A DNA stretch of 64,000 nucleotides, taken from NCBI GenBank assembly GCA_958299035.1, contig CATQJL010000316.1, positions 93,208,443-93,272,442 on the forward strand, in the 5' to 3' direction. The position numbers and the translations under genes are program-made. Every line of letters begins with the position of its first letter. Position 1 is the stretch's first letter. Positions 10,277 through 21,968 of this stretch are shown in pieces. Source of the stretch: Cylicocyclus nassatus. Its lineage: Eukaryota; Nematoda; Chromadorea; Rhabditida; Strongylidae. The notes under the pieces are model-generated. The model had not been told where the DNA came from and searched no databases. It was given only the letters and a program-made list of their open reading frames with translations.

Positions 10277-13200
10277 GGACAGCAGCACACGAACCGTAGC
10301 ATCAAAGGCATCGTTTGCCATTGTTTGCCAGCGAATTCGGACAGCCACACACGAGCTGTTGCATCAGTGGCAATTGTTTGCCAGCGAATTCGGACAGCAG
10401 CACACGAACCGTAGCATCAAAGGCATCGTTTGCCATCGTTTGCCAGCGAATTCGACAGCCACTCACGAACTGTAGCATCAACGGCATCGTTTGCCATTGT
10501 TTGCCAGCGAATTCGGACAGCAGCACACGAGCTTTAGCATCAAAGGCATCGTTTGCCATCGTTTGCCAGCGAATTCGGACAGCCACTCACGAACTGTAGC
10601 ATCAACGGCATCGTTTGCCATTGTTTGCCAGCGAATTCGGACAGTAGCACACGAACTGTAGCATCAACGGCATCGTTTGCCATTGTTTGCCAGCGAATTC
10701 GGACAGCAGCACACGAGCTGTTGCATCAGTGGCAATTGTTTGCCAGCGAATTCGGACAGCCACTCACGAACTGTAGCATCAACGGCATCTGTTTGCCAGC
10801 GAATTCGGACAGCAGCACACGAGCTGTAGCATCAAAGGCATCGTTTGCCATCGTTTGCCAGCGAATTCGGACAGCCACTCACGAACTGTAGCAGCAACGG
10901 CATCGTTTGCCATTGTTTGCCAGCGAATTCGGACAGCAGCACACGAGCTGTAGCATCAACGGCATCGTTTGCCATTGTTTGCCAGCGAATTCGGACAGCC
11001 ACACACGAGCTGTTGCATCAGTGGCAATTGTTTGCCAGCGAATTCGGACAGCAGCACACGAACTGTAGCATCAAAGGCATCGTCTGCCATCGTTTGCCAG
11101 CGAATTCAGACAGCCACTCACGAACTGTAGCATCAACGGCATCGTTTGCCATTGTTTGCCAGCGAATTCGGACAGCAGCACACGAACTGTAGCATCAACG
11201 GCATCGTTTGCCATTGTTTGCCAGCGAATTCGGACAGCAGCACACGAGCTGTAGCATCAAAGGCATCGTTTGCCATCGTTTGCCAGCGAATTCGGACAGC
11301 CACTCACGAACTGTAGCATCAACGGCATCGTTTGCCATTGTTTGCCAGCGAATTCGGACAGTAGCACACGAACTGTAGCATCAACGGCATCGTTTGCCAT
11401 TGTTTGCCAGCGAATTCGGACAGCAGCACACGAACTGTAGCATCAACGGCATCGTTTGCCATTGTTTGCCAGCGAATTCGGACAGCAGCACACGAGCTGT
11501 AGCATCAAAGGCATCGTTTGCCATCGTTTGCCAGCGAATTCGGACAGCCACTCACGAACTGTAGCATCAACGGCATCGTTTGCCATTGTTTGCCAGCGAA
11601 TTCGGACAGCAGCACACGAACCGTAGCATCAAAGGCATCGTTTGCCATTGTTTGCCAGCGAATTCGGACAGCCACTCACGAACTGTAGCATCAACGGCAT
11701 CGTTTGCCATTGTTTGCCAGCGAATTCGGACAGCAGCACACGAACTGTAGCATCAAACGCATCGTTTGCCATCGTTTGCCAGCGAATTCGGACAGCAGCA
11801 CACGAGCTGTAGCATCAAAGGCATCGTTTGCCATCGTTTGCCAGCGAATTCGGACAGCCACTCACGAACTGTAGCATCAACGACATCGTTTGCCATTGTT
11901 TGCCAGCGAATTCGGACAGCAGCACACGAACTGTAGCATCAACGGCATCGTTTGCCATCGTTTGCCAGCGAATTCGGACAGCCACTCACGAACTGTAGCA
12001 TCAACGGCATCGTTTGCCATTGTTTGCCAGCGAATTCGGACAGCCACACACGAGCTGTTGCATCGTTTGCCATTGTTTGCCAGCAAATTCGGACAGCCAC
12101 TCACGAACTGTAGCATCAACGGCATCGTTTGCCATCGTTTGCCAGCGAATTCGGACAGCCACACACGAGCTGTTGCATCAGTGGCAATTGTTTGCCAGCG
12201 AATTCGGACAGCAGCACACGAACTGTAGCATCAACGGCATCGTTTGCCATTGTTTGCCAGCGAATTCGGACAGCAGCACACGAACTGTAGCATCAACGGC
12301 ATCGTTTGCCATTGTTTGCCAGCGAATTCTGACAGCAGCACACGAACTGGCAAGCGAATTCGGACAGCAGCACACGAGCTGTAGCATCAAAGGCATCGTT
12401 TGCCATCGTTTGCCAGCGAATTCGGACAGCCACTCACGAACTGTAGCATCAGCGGCATCGTTTGCCATTGTTTGCCAGCGAATTCGGACAGCAGCACACG
12501 AACTGTAGCATCAACGGCATCGTTTGCCATTGTTTGCCAGCGAATTCGGACAGCAGCACACGAACTGTAGCATCAACGGCATCGTTTGCCATTGTTTGCC
12601 AGCGAATTCGGACAGCAGCACACGAGCTGTAGCATCAAAGGCATCGTTTGCCATCGTTTGCCAGCGAATTCGGACAGCAGCACACGAGCTGTAGCATCAA
12701 AGGCATCGTTTGCCATCGTTTGCCAGCGAATTCGGACAGCCACTCACGAACTGTAGCATCAACGACATCGTTTGCCATTGTTTGCCAGCGAATTCGGACA
12801 GCAGCACACGAACTGTAGCATCAACGGCATCGTTTGCCATTGTTTGCCAGCGAATTCGGACAGCAGCACACGAACTGGCAAGCGAATTCGGACAGCAGCA
12901 CACGAGCTGTAGCATCAAAGGCATCGTTTGCCATCGTTTGCCAGCGAATTCGGACAGCCACTCACGAACTGTAGCATCAGCGGCATCGTTTGCCATTGTT
13001 TGCCAGCGAATTCGGACAGCAGCACACGAACTGTAGCATCAACGGCATCGTTTGCCATTGTTTGCCAGCGAATTCGGACAGCAGCACACGAACTGTAGCA
13101 TCAACGGCATCGTTTGCCATTGTTTGCCAGCGAATTCGGACAGCAGCACACGAGCTGTAGCATCAAAGGCATCGTTTGCCATCGTTTGCCAGCGAATTCG

Positions 13201-13571
13201 GACAGCCACTCACGAACTGTAGCATCAACGGCATCGTTTGCCATTGTTTGCCAGCGAATTCGGACAGCAGCACACGAACTGTAGCATCAAAGGCATCGTT
13301 TGCCATCGTTTGCCAGCGAATTCGGACAGCAGCACACGAGCTGTAGCATCAAAGGCATCGTTTGCCATCGTTTGCCAGCGAATTCGGACAGCCACTCACG
13401 AACTGTAGCATCAACGACATCGTTTGCCATTGTTTGCCAGCGAATTCGGACAGCAGCACACGAACTGTAGCATCAACGGCATCGTTTGCCATCGTTTGCC
13501 AGCGAATTCGGACAGCCACTCACGAACTGTAGCATCAACGGCATCGTTTGCCATTGTTTGCCAGCGAATTC
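10225..13571. repeat. 3,347-bp higher-order repeat, copy 2
   Basis: It matches 6878-10224 unit for unit, including all four rare marks. It begins with a 52-bp fusion unit (F-type left part, H-type right part), which marks the exchange junction. After 13571 the order leaves this period; the next unit at 13572 shares its left part with the fusion unit but continues as an F-like unit ending GCGAATTC. Confidence 0.9.
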
Positions 13572-13934
13572 GGACAGCCACACACGAGCTGTTGCATCGT
13601 TTGCCATTGTTTGCCAGCGAATTCGGACAGCAGCACACGAGCTGTAGTATCAACGGCATCGTTTGCCATTGTTTGCCAGCGAATTCGGACAGCCACTCAC
13701 GAACTGTAGCATCAACGGCATCGTTTGCCATTGTTTGCCAGCGAATTCGGACAGCAGCACACGAACTGTAGCATCAAAGGCATCGTTTGCCATCGTTTGC
13801 CAGCAAATTCGGACAGCCACTCACGAACTGTAGCATCAACGGCATCGTTTGCCATTGTTTGCCAGCAAATTCGGACAGCCACTCACGAACTGTAGCATCA
13901 ACGGCATCGTTTGCCATCGTTTGCCAGCGAATTC
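13572..13934. repeat. Transition units before the 830-bp repeats
   Basis: Order: F-like unit ending GCGAATTC, L with GTAGTATC, B, K ending GCAAATTC, B ending GCAAATTC, B'. The same string recurs at 19187, and in part at 20071, 22623 and 23507, always just before an 830-bp-type block. The GCAAATTC ends lose the EcoRI site in two consecutive units. Confidence 0.82.
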
Positions 13935-14764
13935 GGACAGCAGCACACGAGCTGTAGCATCAACGGCATCGTTTGCCAGCGAATTCGGACAGCAGCACAC
14001 GAACCGTAGCATCAAAGGCATCGTTTGCCATTGTTTGCCAGCGAATTCGGACAGCCACACACGAGCTGTTGCATCAGTGGCAATTGTTTGCCAGCGAATT
14101 CGGACAGCAGCACACGAACCGTAGCATCAAAGGCATCGTTTGCCATCGTTTGCCAGCGAATTCGACAGCCACTCACGAACTGTAGCATCAACGGCATCGT
14201 TTGCCATTGTTTGCCAGCGAATTCGGACAGCAGCACACGAGCTGTAGCATCAAAGGCATCGTTTGCCATCGTTTGCCAGCGAATTCGGACAGCCACTCAC
14301 GAACTGTAGCATCAACGGCATCGTTTGCCATTGTTTGCCAGCGAATTCGGACAGTAGCACACGAACTGTAGCATCAACGGCATCGTTTGCCAGTGTTTGC
14401 CAGCGAATTCGGACAGCAGCACACGAGCTGTTGCATCAGTGGCAATTGTTTGCCAGCGAATTCGGACAGCCACTCACGAACTGTAGCATCAACGGCATCT
14501 GTTTGCCAGCGAATTCGGACAGCAGCACACGAACCGTAGCATCAAAGGCATCGTTTGCCATTGTTTGCCAGCGAATTCGGACAGCAGCACACGAACTGTA
14601 GCATCAAAGGCATCGTTTGCCATCGTTTGCCAGCAAATTCGGACAGCCACTCACGAACTGTAGCATCAACGGCATCGTTTGCCATTGTTTGCCAGCAAAT
14701 TCGGACAGCCACTCACGAACTGTAGCATCAACGGCATCGTTTGCCATCGTTTGCCAGCGAATTC
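13935..14764. repeat. 830-bp higher-order repeat (14 monomers)
   Basis: Order H, D, E, D', I, C, B, A (CAGTAGC), E', G, D, K (GCAAATTC), B (GCAAATTC), B'; unit lengths sum to 830. The A unit at 14349 has a private CAGTGTTTGCC. The first ten units are the same as a segment of the 1,733-bp repeat, so this repeat derives from it by deletion and re-joining after G. Confidence 0.9.
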
Positions 14765-16205
14765 GGACAGCAGCACACGAGCTGTAGCATCAACGGCATC
14801 GTTTGCCAGCGAATTCGGACAGCAGCACACGAACCGTAGCATCAAAGGCATCGTTTGCCATTGTTTGCCAGCGAATTCGGACAGCCACACACGAGCTGTT
14901 GCATCAGTGGCAATTGTTTGCCAGCGAATTCGGACAGCAGCACACGAACCGTAGCATCAAAGGCATCGTTTGCCATCGTTTGCCAGCGAATTCGACAGCC
15001 ACTCACGAACTGTAGCATCAACGGCATCGTTTGCCATTGTTTGCCAGCGAATTCGGACAGCAGCACACGAGCTGTAGCATCAAAGGCATCGTTTGCCATC
15101 GTTTGCCAGCGAATTCGGACAGCCACTCACGAACTGTAGCATCAACGGCATCGTTTGCCATTGTTTGCCAGCGAATTCGGACAGTAGCACACGAACTGTA
15201 GCATCAACGGCATCGTTTGCCATTGTTTGCCAGTGAATTCGGACAGCAGCACACGAGCTGTTGCATCAGTGGCAATTGTTTGCCAGCGAATTCGGACAGC
15301 CACTCACGAACTGTAGCATCAACGGCATCTGTTTGCCAGCGAATTCGGACAGCAGCACACGAGCTGTAGCATCAAAGGCATCGTTTGCCATCGTTTGCCA
15401 GCGAATTCGGACAGCCACTCACGAACTGTAGCAGCAACGGCATCGTTTGCCATTGTTTGCCAGCGAATTCGGACAGCAGCACACGAGCTGTAGCATCAAC
15501 GGCATCGTTTGCCATTGTTTGCCAGCGAATTCGGACAGCCACACACGAGCTGTTGCATCAGTGGCAATTGTTTGCCAGCGAATTCGGACAGCAGCACACG
15601 AACTGTAGCATCAAAGGCATCGTCTGCCATCGTTTGCCAGCGAATTCAGACAGCCACTCACGAACTGTAGCATCAACGGCATCGTTTGCCATTGTTTGCC
15701 AGCGAATTCGGACAGCCACTCACGAACTGTAGCATCAACGGCATCGTTTGCCATTGTTTGCCAGCAAATTCGGACAGCCACTCACGAACTGTAGCATCAA
15801 CGGCATCGTTTGCCATCGTTTGCCAGCGAATTCGGACAGCAGCACACGAGCTGTAGCATCAAAGGCATCGTTTGCCATCGTTTGCCAGCGAATTCGGACA
15901 GCCACTCACGAACTGTAGCATCAACGGCATCGTTTGCCATTGTTTGCCAGCGAATTCGGACAGCAGCACACGAACCGTAGCATCAAAGGCATCGTTTGCC
16001 ATTGTTTGCCAGCGAATTCGGACAGCCACTCACGAACTGTAGCATCAACGGCATCGTTTGCCATTGTTTGCCAGCGAATTCGGACAGCAGCACACGAACT
16101 GTAGCATCAAAGGCATCGTTTGCCATCGTTTGCCAGCGAATTCGGACAGCAGTACACGAGCTGTAGCATCAAAGGCATCGTTTGCCATCGTTTGCCAGCG
16201 AATTC
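14765..16205. repeat. Hybrid block: 830-bp start joined to 1,733-bp-type order
   Basis: Ten units of the 830-bp repeat (H to G) are followed by C, B (GCAGCAACGG), L, E, K (CGTCTGCC), B (TTCAGACAG), B, B', C, B, D, B, K, C. The A unit at 15179 has GCCAGTGAATTC, which is shared with units at 26712, 27605 and 29204. This whole block recurs 14 kb downstream from 28790. Confidence 0.87.
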
Positions 16206-17621
16206 GGACAGCCACTCACGAACTGTAGCAACAACGACATCGTTTGCCATTGTTTGCCAGCGAATTCGGACAGCAGCACACGAACTGTAGCATCAACGGC
16301 ATCGTTTGCCATCGTTTGCCAGCGAATTCGGACAGCCACTCACGAACTGTAGCATCAACGGCATCGTTTGCCATTGTTTGCCAGCGAATTCGGACAGCCA
16401 CACACGAGCTGTTGCATCGTTTGCCATTGTTTGCCAGCAAATTCGGACAGCCACTCACGAACTGTAGCATCAACGGCATCGTTTGCCATCGTTTGCCAGC
16501 GAATTCGGACAGCAGCACACGAGCTGTTGCATCAGTGGCAATTGTTTGCCAGCGAATTCGGACAGCCACTCACGAACTGTAGCATCAACGGCATCTGTTT
16601 GCCAGCGAATTCGGACAGCAGCACACGAGCTGTAGCATCAAAGGCATCGTTTGCCATCGTTTGCCAGCGAATTCGGACAGCCACTCACGAACTGTAGCAG
16701 CAACGGCATCGTTTGCCATTGTTTGCCAGCGAATTCGGACAGCAGCACACGAGCTGTAGCATCAACGGCATCGTTTGCCATTGTTTGCCAGCGAATTCGG
16801 ACAGCCACACACGAGCTGTTGCATCAGTGGCAATTGTTTGCCAGCGAATTCGGACAGCAGCACACGAACTGTAGCATCAAAGGCATCGTTTGCCATCGTT
16901 TGCCAGCGAATTCGGACAGCCACTCACGAACTGTAGCAACAACGACATCGTTTGCCATTGTTTGCCAGCGAATTCGGACAGCAGCACACGAACTGTAGCA
17001 TCAACGGCATCGTTTGCCATCGTTTGCCAGCGAATTCGGACAGCCACTCACGAACTGTAGCATCAACGGCATCGTTTGCCATTGTTTGCCAGCGAATTCG
17101 GACAGCCACACACGAGCTGTTGCATCGTTTGCCATTGTTTGCCAGCAAATTCGGACAGCCACTCACGAACTGTAGCATCAACGGCATCGTTTGCCATCGT
17201 TTGCCAGCGAATTCGGACAGCAGCACACGAGCTGTTGCATCAGTGGCAATTGTTTGCCAGCGAATTCGGACAGCCACTCACGAACTGTAGCATCAACGGC
17301 ATCTGTTTGCCAGCGAATTCGGACAGCAGCACACGAGCTGTAGCATCAAAGGCATCGTTTGCCATCGTTTGCCAGCGAATTCGGACAGCCACTCACGAAC
17401 TGTAGCAGCAACGGCATCGTTTGCCATTGTTTGCCAGCGAATTCGGACAGCAGCACACGAGCTGTAGCATCAACGGCATCGTTTGCCATTGTTTGCCAGC
17501 GAATTCGGACAGCCACACACGAGCTGTTGCATCAGTGGCAATTGTTTGCCAGCGAATTCGGACAGCAGCACACGAACTGTAGCATCAAAGGCATCGTCTG
17601 CCATCGTTTGCCAGCGAATTC
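16206..17621. repeat. 708-bp higher-order repeat, two copies (12 monomers each)
   Basis: Copies 16206-16913 and 16914-17621. Order B (GCAACAACGACATCG), A', B, F, B', E', G, C, B (GCAGCAACGG), L, E, K; lengths sum to 708. The two copies differ in the K unit: the first has CGTTTGCC, the second CGTCTGCC. After the second copy the order returns to that of 15648 onwards (offset 1,974). Confidence 0.9.
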
Positions 17622-18594
17622 AGACAGCCACTCACGAACTGTAGCATCAACGGCATCGTTTGCCATTGTTTGCCAGCGAATTCGGACAGCCACTCACGAA
17701 CTGTAGCATCAACGGCATCGTTTGCCATTGTTTGCCAGCAAATTCGGACAGCCACTCACGAACTGTAGCATCAACGGCATCGTTTGCCATCGTTTGCCAG
17801 CGAATTCGGACAGCAGCACACGAGCTGTAGCATCAAAGGCATCGTTTGCCATCGTTTGCCAGCGAATTCGGACAGCCACTCACGAACTGTAGCATCAACG
17901 GCATCGTTTGCCATTGTTTGCCAGCGAATTCGGACAGCAGCACACGAACCGTAGCATCAAAGGCATCGTTTGCCATTGTTTGCCAGCGAATTCGGACAGC
18001 CACTCACGAACTGTAGCATCAACGGCATCGTTTGCCATTGTTTGCCAGCGAATTCGGACAGCAGCACACGAACTGTAGCATCAAAGGCATCGTTTGCCAT
18101 CGTTTGCCAGCGAATTCGGACAGCAGCACACGAGCTGTAGCATCAAAGGCATCGTTTGCCATCGTTTGCCAGCGAATTCGGACAGCCACTCACGAACTGT
18201 AGCAACAACGACATCGTTTGCCATTGTTTGCCAGCGAATTCGGACAGCAGCACACGAACTGTAGCATCAACGGCATCGTTTGCCATCGTTTGCCAGCGAA
18301 TTCGGACAGCCACTCACGAACTGTAGCATCAACGGCATCGTTTGCCATTGTTTGCCAGCGAATTCGGACAGCCACACACGAGCTGTTGCATCGTTTGCCA
18401 TTGTTCGCCAGCAAATTCGGACAGCCACTCACGAACTGTAGCATCAACGGCATCGTTTGCCATCGTTTGCCAGCGAATTCGGACAGCAGCACACGAGCTG
18501 TAGCATCAACGGCATCGTTTGCCAGCGAATTCGGACAGCAGCACACGAACCGTAGCATCAAAGGCATCGTTTGCCATTGTTTGCCAGCGAATTC
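17622..18594. repeat. Linking block of 1,733-type order
   Basis: Units B (TTCAGACAG), B ending GCAAATTC, B', C, B, D, B, K, C, B (GCAACAACGAC), A', B, F (with TTGTTCGCC), B', H, D. It repeats the order at 15648-16506 and then joins the H-D start seen in the 1,733- and 830-bp repeats. Confidence 0.83.
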
Positions 18595-21500
18595 GGACAG
18601 CCACACACGAGCTGTTGCATCAGTGGCAATTGTTTGCCAGCGAATTCGGACAGCAGCACACGAACCGTAGCATCAAAGGCATCGTTTGCCATCGTTTGCC
18701 AGCGAATTCGACAGCCACTCACGAACTGTAGCATCAACGGCATCGTTTGCCATTGTTTGCCAGCGAATTCGGACAGCAGCACACGAGCTTTAGCATCAAA
18801 GGCATCGTTTGCCATCGTTTGCCAGCGAATTCGGACAGCCACTCACGAACTGTAGCATCAACGGCATCGTTTGCCATTGTTTGCCAGCGAATTCGGACAG
18901 TAGCACACGAACTGTGGCATCAACGGCATCGTTTGCCATTGTTTGCCAGCGAATTCGGACAGCAGCACACGAGCTGTTGCATCAGTGGCAATTGTTTGCC
19001 AGCGAATTCGGACAGCCACTCACGAACTGTAGCATCAACGGCATCTGTTTGCCAGCGAATTCGGACAGCAGCACACGAGCTGTAGCATCAAAGGCATCGT
19101 TTGCCATTGTTTGCCAGCGAATTCGGACAGCAGCACACGAGCTGTAGCATCAACGGCATCGTTTGCCATTGTTTGCCAGCGAATTCGGACAGCCACACAC
19201 GAGCTGTTGCATCGTTTGCCATTGTTTGCCAGCGAATTCGGACAGCAGCACACGAGCTGTAGTATCAACGGCATCGTTTGCCATTGTTTGCCAGCGAATT
19301 CGGACAGCCACTCACGAACTGTAGCATCAACGGCATCGTTTGCCATTGTTTGCCAGCGAATTCGGACAGCAGCACACGAACTGTAGCATCAAAGGCATCG
19401 TTTGCCATCGTTTGCCAGCAAATTCGGACAGCCACTCACGAACTGTAGCATCAACGGCATCGTTTGCCATTGTTTGCCAGCAAATTCGGACAGCCACTCA
19501 CGAACTGTAGCATCAACGGCATCGTTTGCCATCGTTTGCCAGCGAATTCGGACAGCAGCACACGAGCTGTAGCATCAACGGCATCGTTTGCCAGCGAATT
19601 CGGACAGCAGCACACGAACCGTAGCATCAAAGGCATCGTTTGCCATTGTTTGCCAGCGAATTCGGACAGCCACACACGAGCTGTTGCATCAGTGGCAATT
19701 GTTTGCCAGCGAATTCGGACAGCAGCACACGAACCGTAGCATCAAAGGCATCGTTTGCCATCGTTTGCCAGCGAATTCGGACAGCAGCACACGAGCTGTT
19801 GCATCAGTGGCAATTGTTTGCCAGCGAATTCGGACAGCCACTCACGAACTGTAGCATCAACGGCATCTGTTTGCCAGCGAATTCGGACAGCAGCACACGA
19901 GCTGTAGCATCAAAGGCATCGTTTGCCATCGTTTGCCAGCGAATTCGGACAGCCACTCACGAACTGTAGCAGCAACGGCATCGTTTGCCATTGTTTGCCA
20001 GCGAATTCGGACAGCAGCACACGAGCTGTAGCATCAACGGCATCGTTTGCCATTGTTTGCCAGCGAATTCGGACAGCCACACACGAGCTGTTGCATCGTT
20101 TGCCATTGTTTGCCAGCGAATTCGGACAGCAGCACACGAGCTGTAGTATCAACGGCATCGTTTGCCATTGTTTGCCAGCGAATTCGGACAGCCACTCACG
20201 AACTGTAGCATCAACGGCATCGTTTGCCATTGTTTGCCAGCGAATTCGGACAGCAGCACACGAACTGTAGCATCAAAGGCATCGTTTGCCATTGTTTGCC
20301 AGCAAATTCGGACAGCCACTCACGAACTGTAGCATCAACGGCATCGTTTGCCATCGTTTGCCAGCGAATTCGGACAGCAGCACACGAGCTGTAGCATCAA
20401 CGGCATCGTTTGCCAGCGAATTCGGACAGCAGCACACGAACCGTAGCATCAAAGGCATCGTTTGCCATTGTTTGCCAGCGAATTCGGACAGCCACACACG
20501 AGCTGTTGCATCAGTGGCAATTGTTTGCCAGCGAATTCGGACAGCAGCACACGAACCGTAGCATCAAAGGCATCGTTTGCCATCGTTTGCCAGCGAATTC
20601 GACAGCCACTCACGAACTGTAGCATCAACGGCATCGTTTGCCATTGTTTGCCAGCGAATTCGGACAGCAGCACACGAGCTGTAGCATCAAAGGCATCGTT
20701 TGCCATCGTTTGCCAGCGAATTCGGACAGCCACTCACGAACTGTAGCATCAACGGCATCGTTTGCCATTGTTTGCCAGCGAATTCGGACAGTAGCACACG
20801 AACTGTAGCATCAACGGCATCGTTTGCCATTGTTTGCCAGCGAATTCGGACAGCAGCACACGAGCTGTTGCATCAGTGGCAATTGTTTGCCAGCGAATTC
20901 GGACAGCCACTCACGAACTGTAGCATCAACGGCATCTGTTTGCCAGCGAATTCGGACAGCAGCACACGAACCGTAGCATCAAAGGCATCGTTTGCCATTG
21001 TTTGCCAGCGAATTCGGACAGCAGCACACGAACTGTAGCATCAAAGGCATCGTTTGCCATCGTTTGCCAGCAAATTCGGACAGCCACTCACGAACTGTAG
21101 CATCAACGGCATCGTTTGCCATTGTTTGCCAGCAAATTCGGACAGCCACTCACGAACTGTAGCATCAACGGCATCGTTTGCCATCGTTTGCCAGCGAATT
21201 CGGACAGCAGCACACGAGCTGTAGCATCAACGGCATCGTTTGCCAGCGAATTCGGACAGCAGCACACGAACCGTAGCATCAAAGGCATCGTTTGCCATTG
21301 TTTGCCAGCGAATTCGGACAGCCACACACGAGCTGTTGCATCAGTGGCAATTGTTTGCCAGCGAATTCGGACAGCAGCACACGAACCGTAGCATCAAAGG
21401 CATCGTTTGCCATCGTTTGCCAGCGAATTCGACAGCCACTCACGAACTGTAGCATCAACGGCATCGTTTGCCATTGTTTGCCAGCGAATTCGGACAGCAG

Positions 21501-21968
21501 CACACGAGCTGTAGCATCAAAGGCATCGTTTGCCATCGTTTGCCAGCGAATTCGGACAGCCACTCACGAACTGTAGCATCAACGGCATCGTTTGCCATTG
21601 TTTGCCAGCGAATTCGGACAGTAGCACACGAACTGTAGCATCAACGGCATCGTTTGCCATTGTTTGCCAGCGAATTCGGACAGCAGCACACGAGCTGTTG
21701 CATCAGTGGCAATTGTTTGCCAGCGAATTCGGACAGCCACTCACGAACTGTAGCATCAACGGCATCTGTTTGCCAGCGAATTCGGACAGCAGCACACGAA
21801 CCGTAGCATCAAAGGCATCGTTTGCCATTGTTTGCCAGCGAATTCGGACAGCAGCACACGAACTGTAGCATCAAAGGCATCGTTTGCCATCGTTTGCCAG
21901 CGAATTCGACAGCCACTCACGAACTGTAGCATCAACGGCATCGTTTGCCATTGTTTGCCAGCGAATTC
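18595..21968. repeat. 3.4-kb segmental tandem duplication, copy 1 (3,374 bp)
   Basis: From the E unit at 18595 this segment matches 21969 onwards. The offset is 3,374 up to 19062 and 3,436 from 19125. The 62-bp step comes from one fusion unit at 19063 that replaces the C and B (GCAGCAACGG) pair of the other copy. Marks shared by both copies include GTGGCATC in the CAGTAGC unit (18895 and 22269) and GTAGTATC units. It contains an 830-bp repeat at 20372-21201 and most of another at 21202-21845. Confidence 0.88.
19063..19124. repeat. Fusion monomer C/B at a 62-bp deletion
   Basis: The left part is class C (GAGCTG, AAAGG) and the right part has ATTG at offsets 44-47, which C units do not have. 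In the duplicate copy the same place holds C followed by B with ATTG (22437 and 22499). Loss of exactly one unit by exchange between these two neighbours explains both the fusion and the 62-bp shift in offset. Confidence 0.82.
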
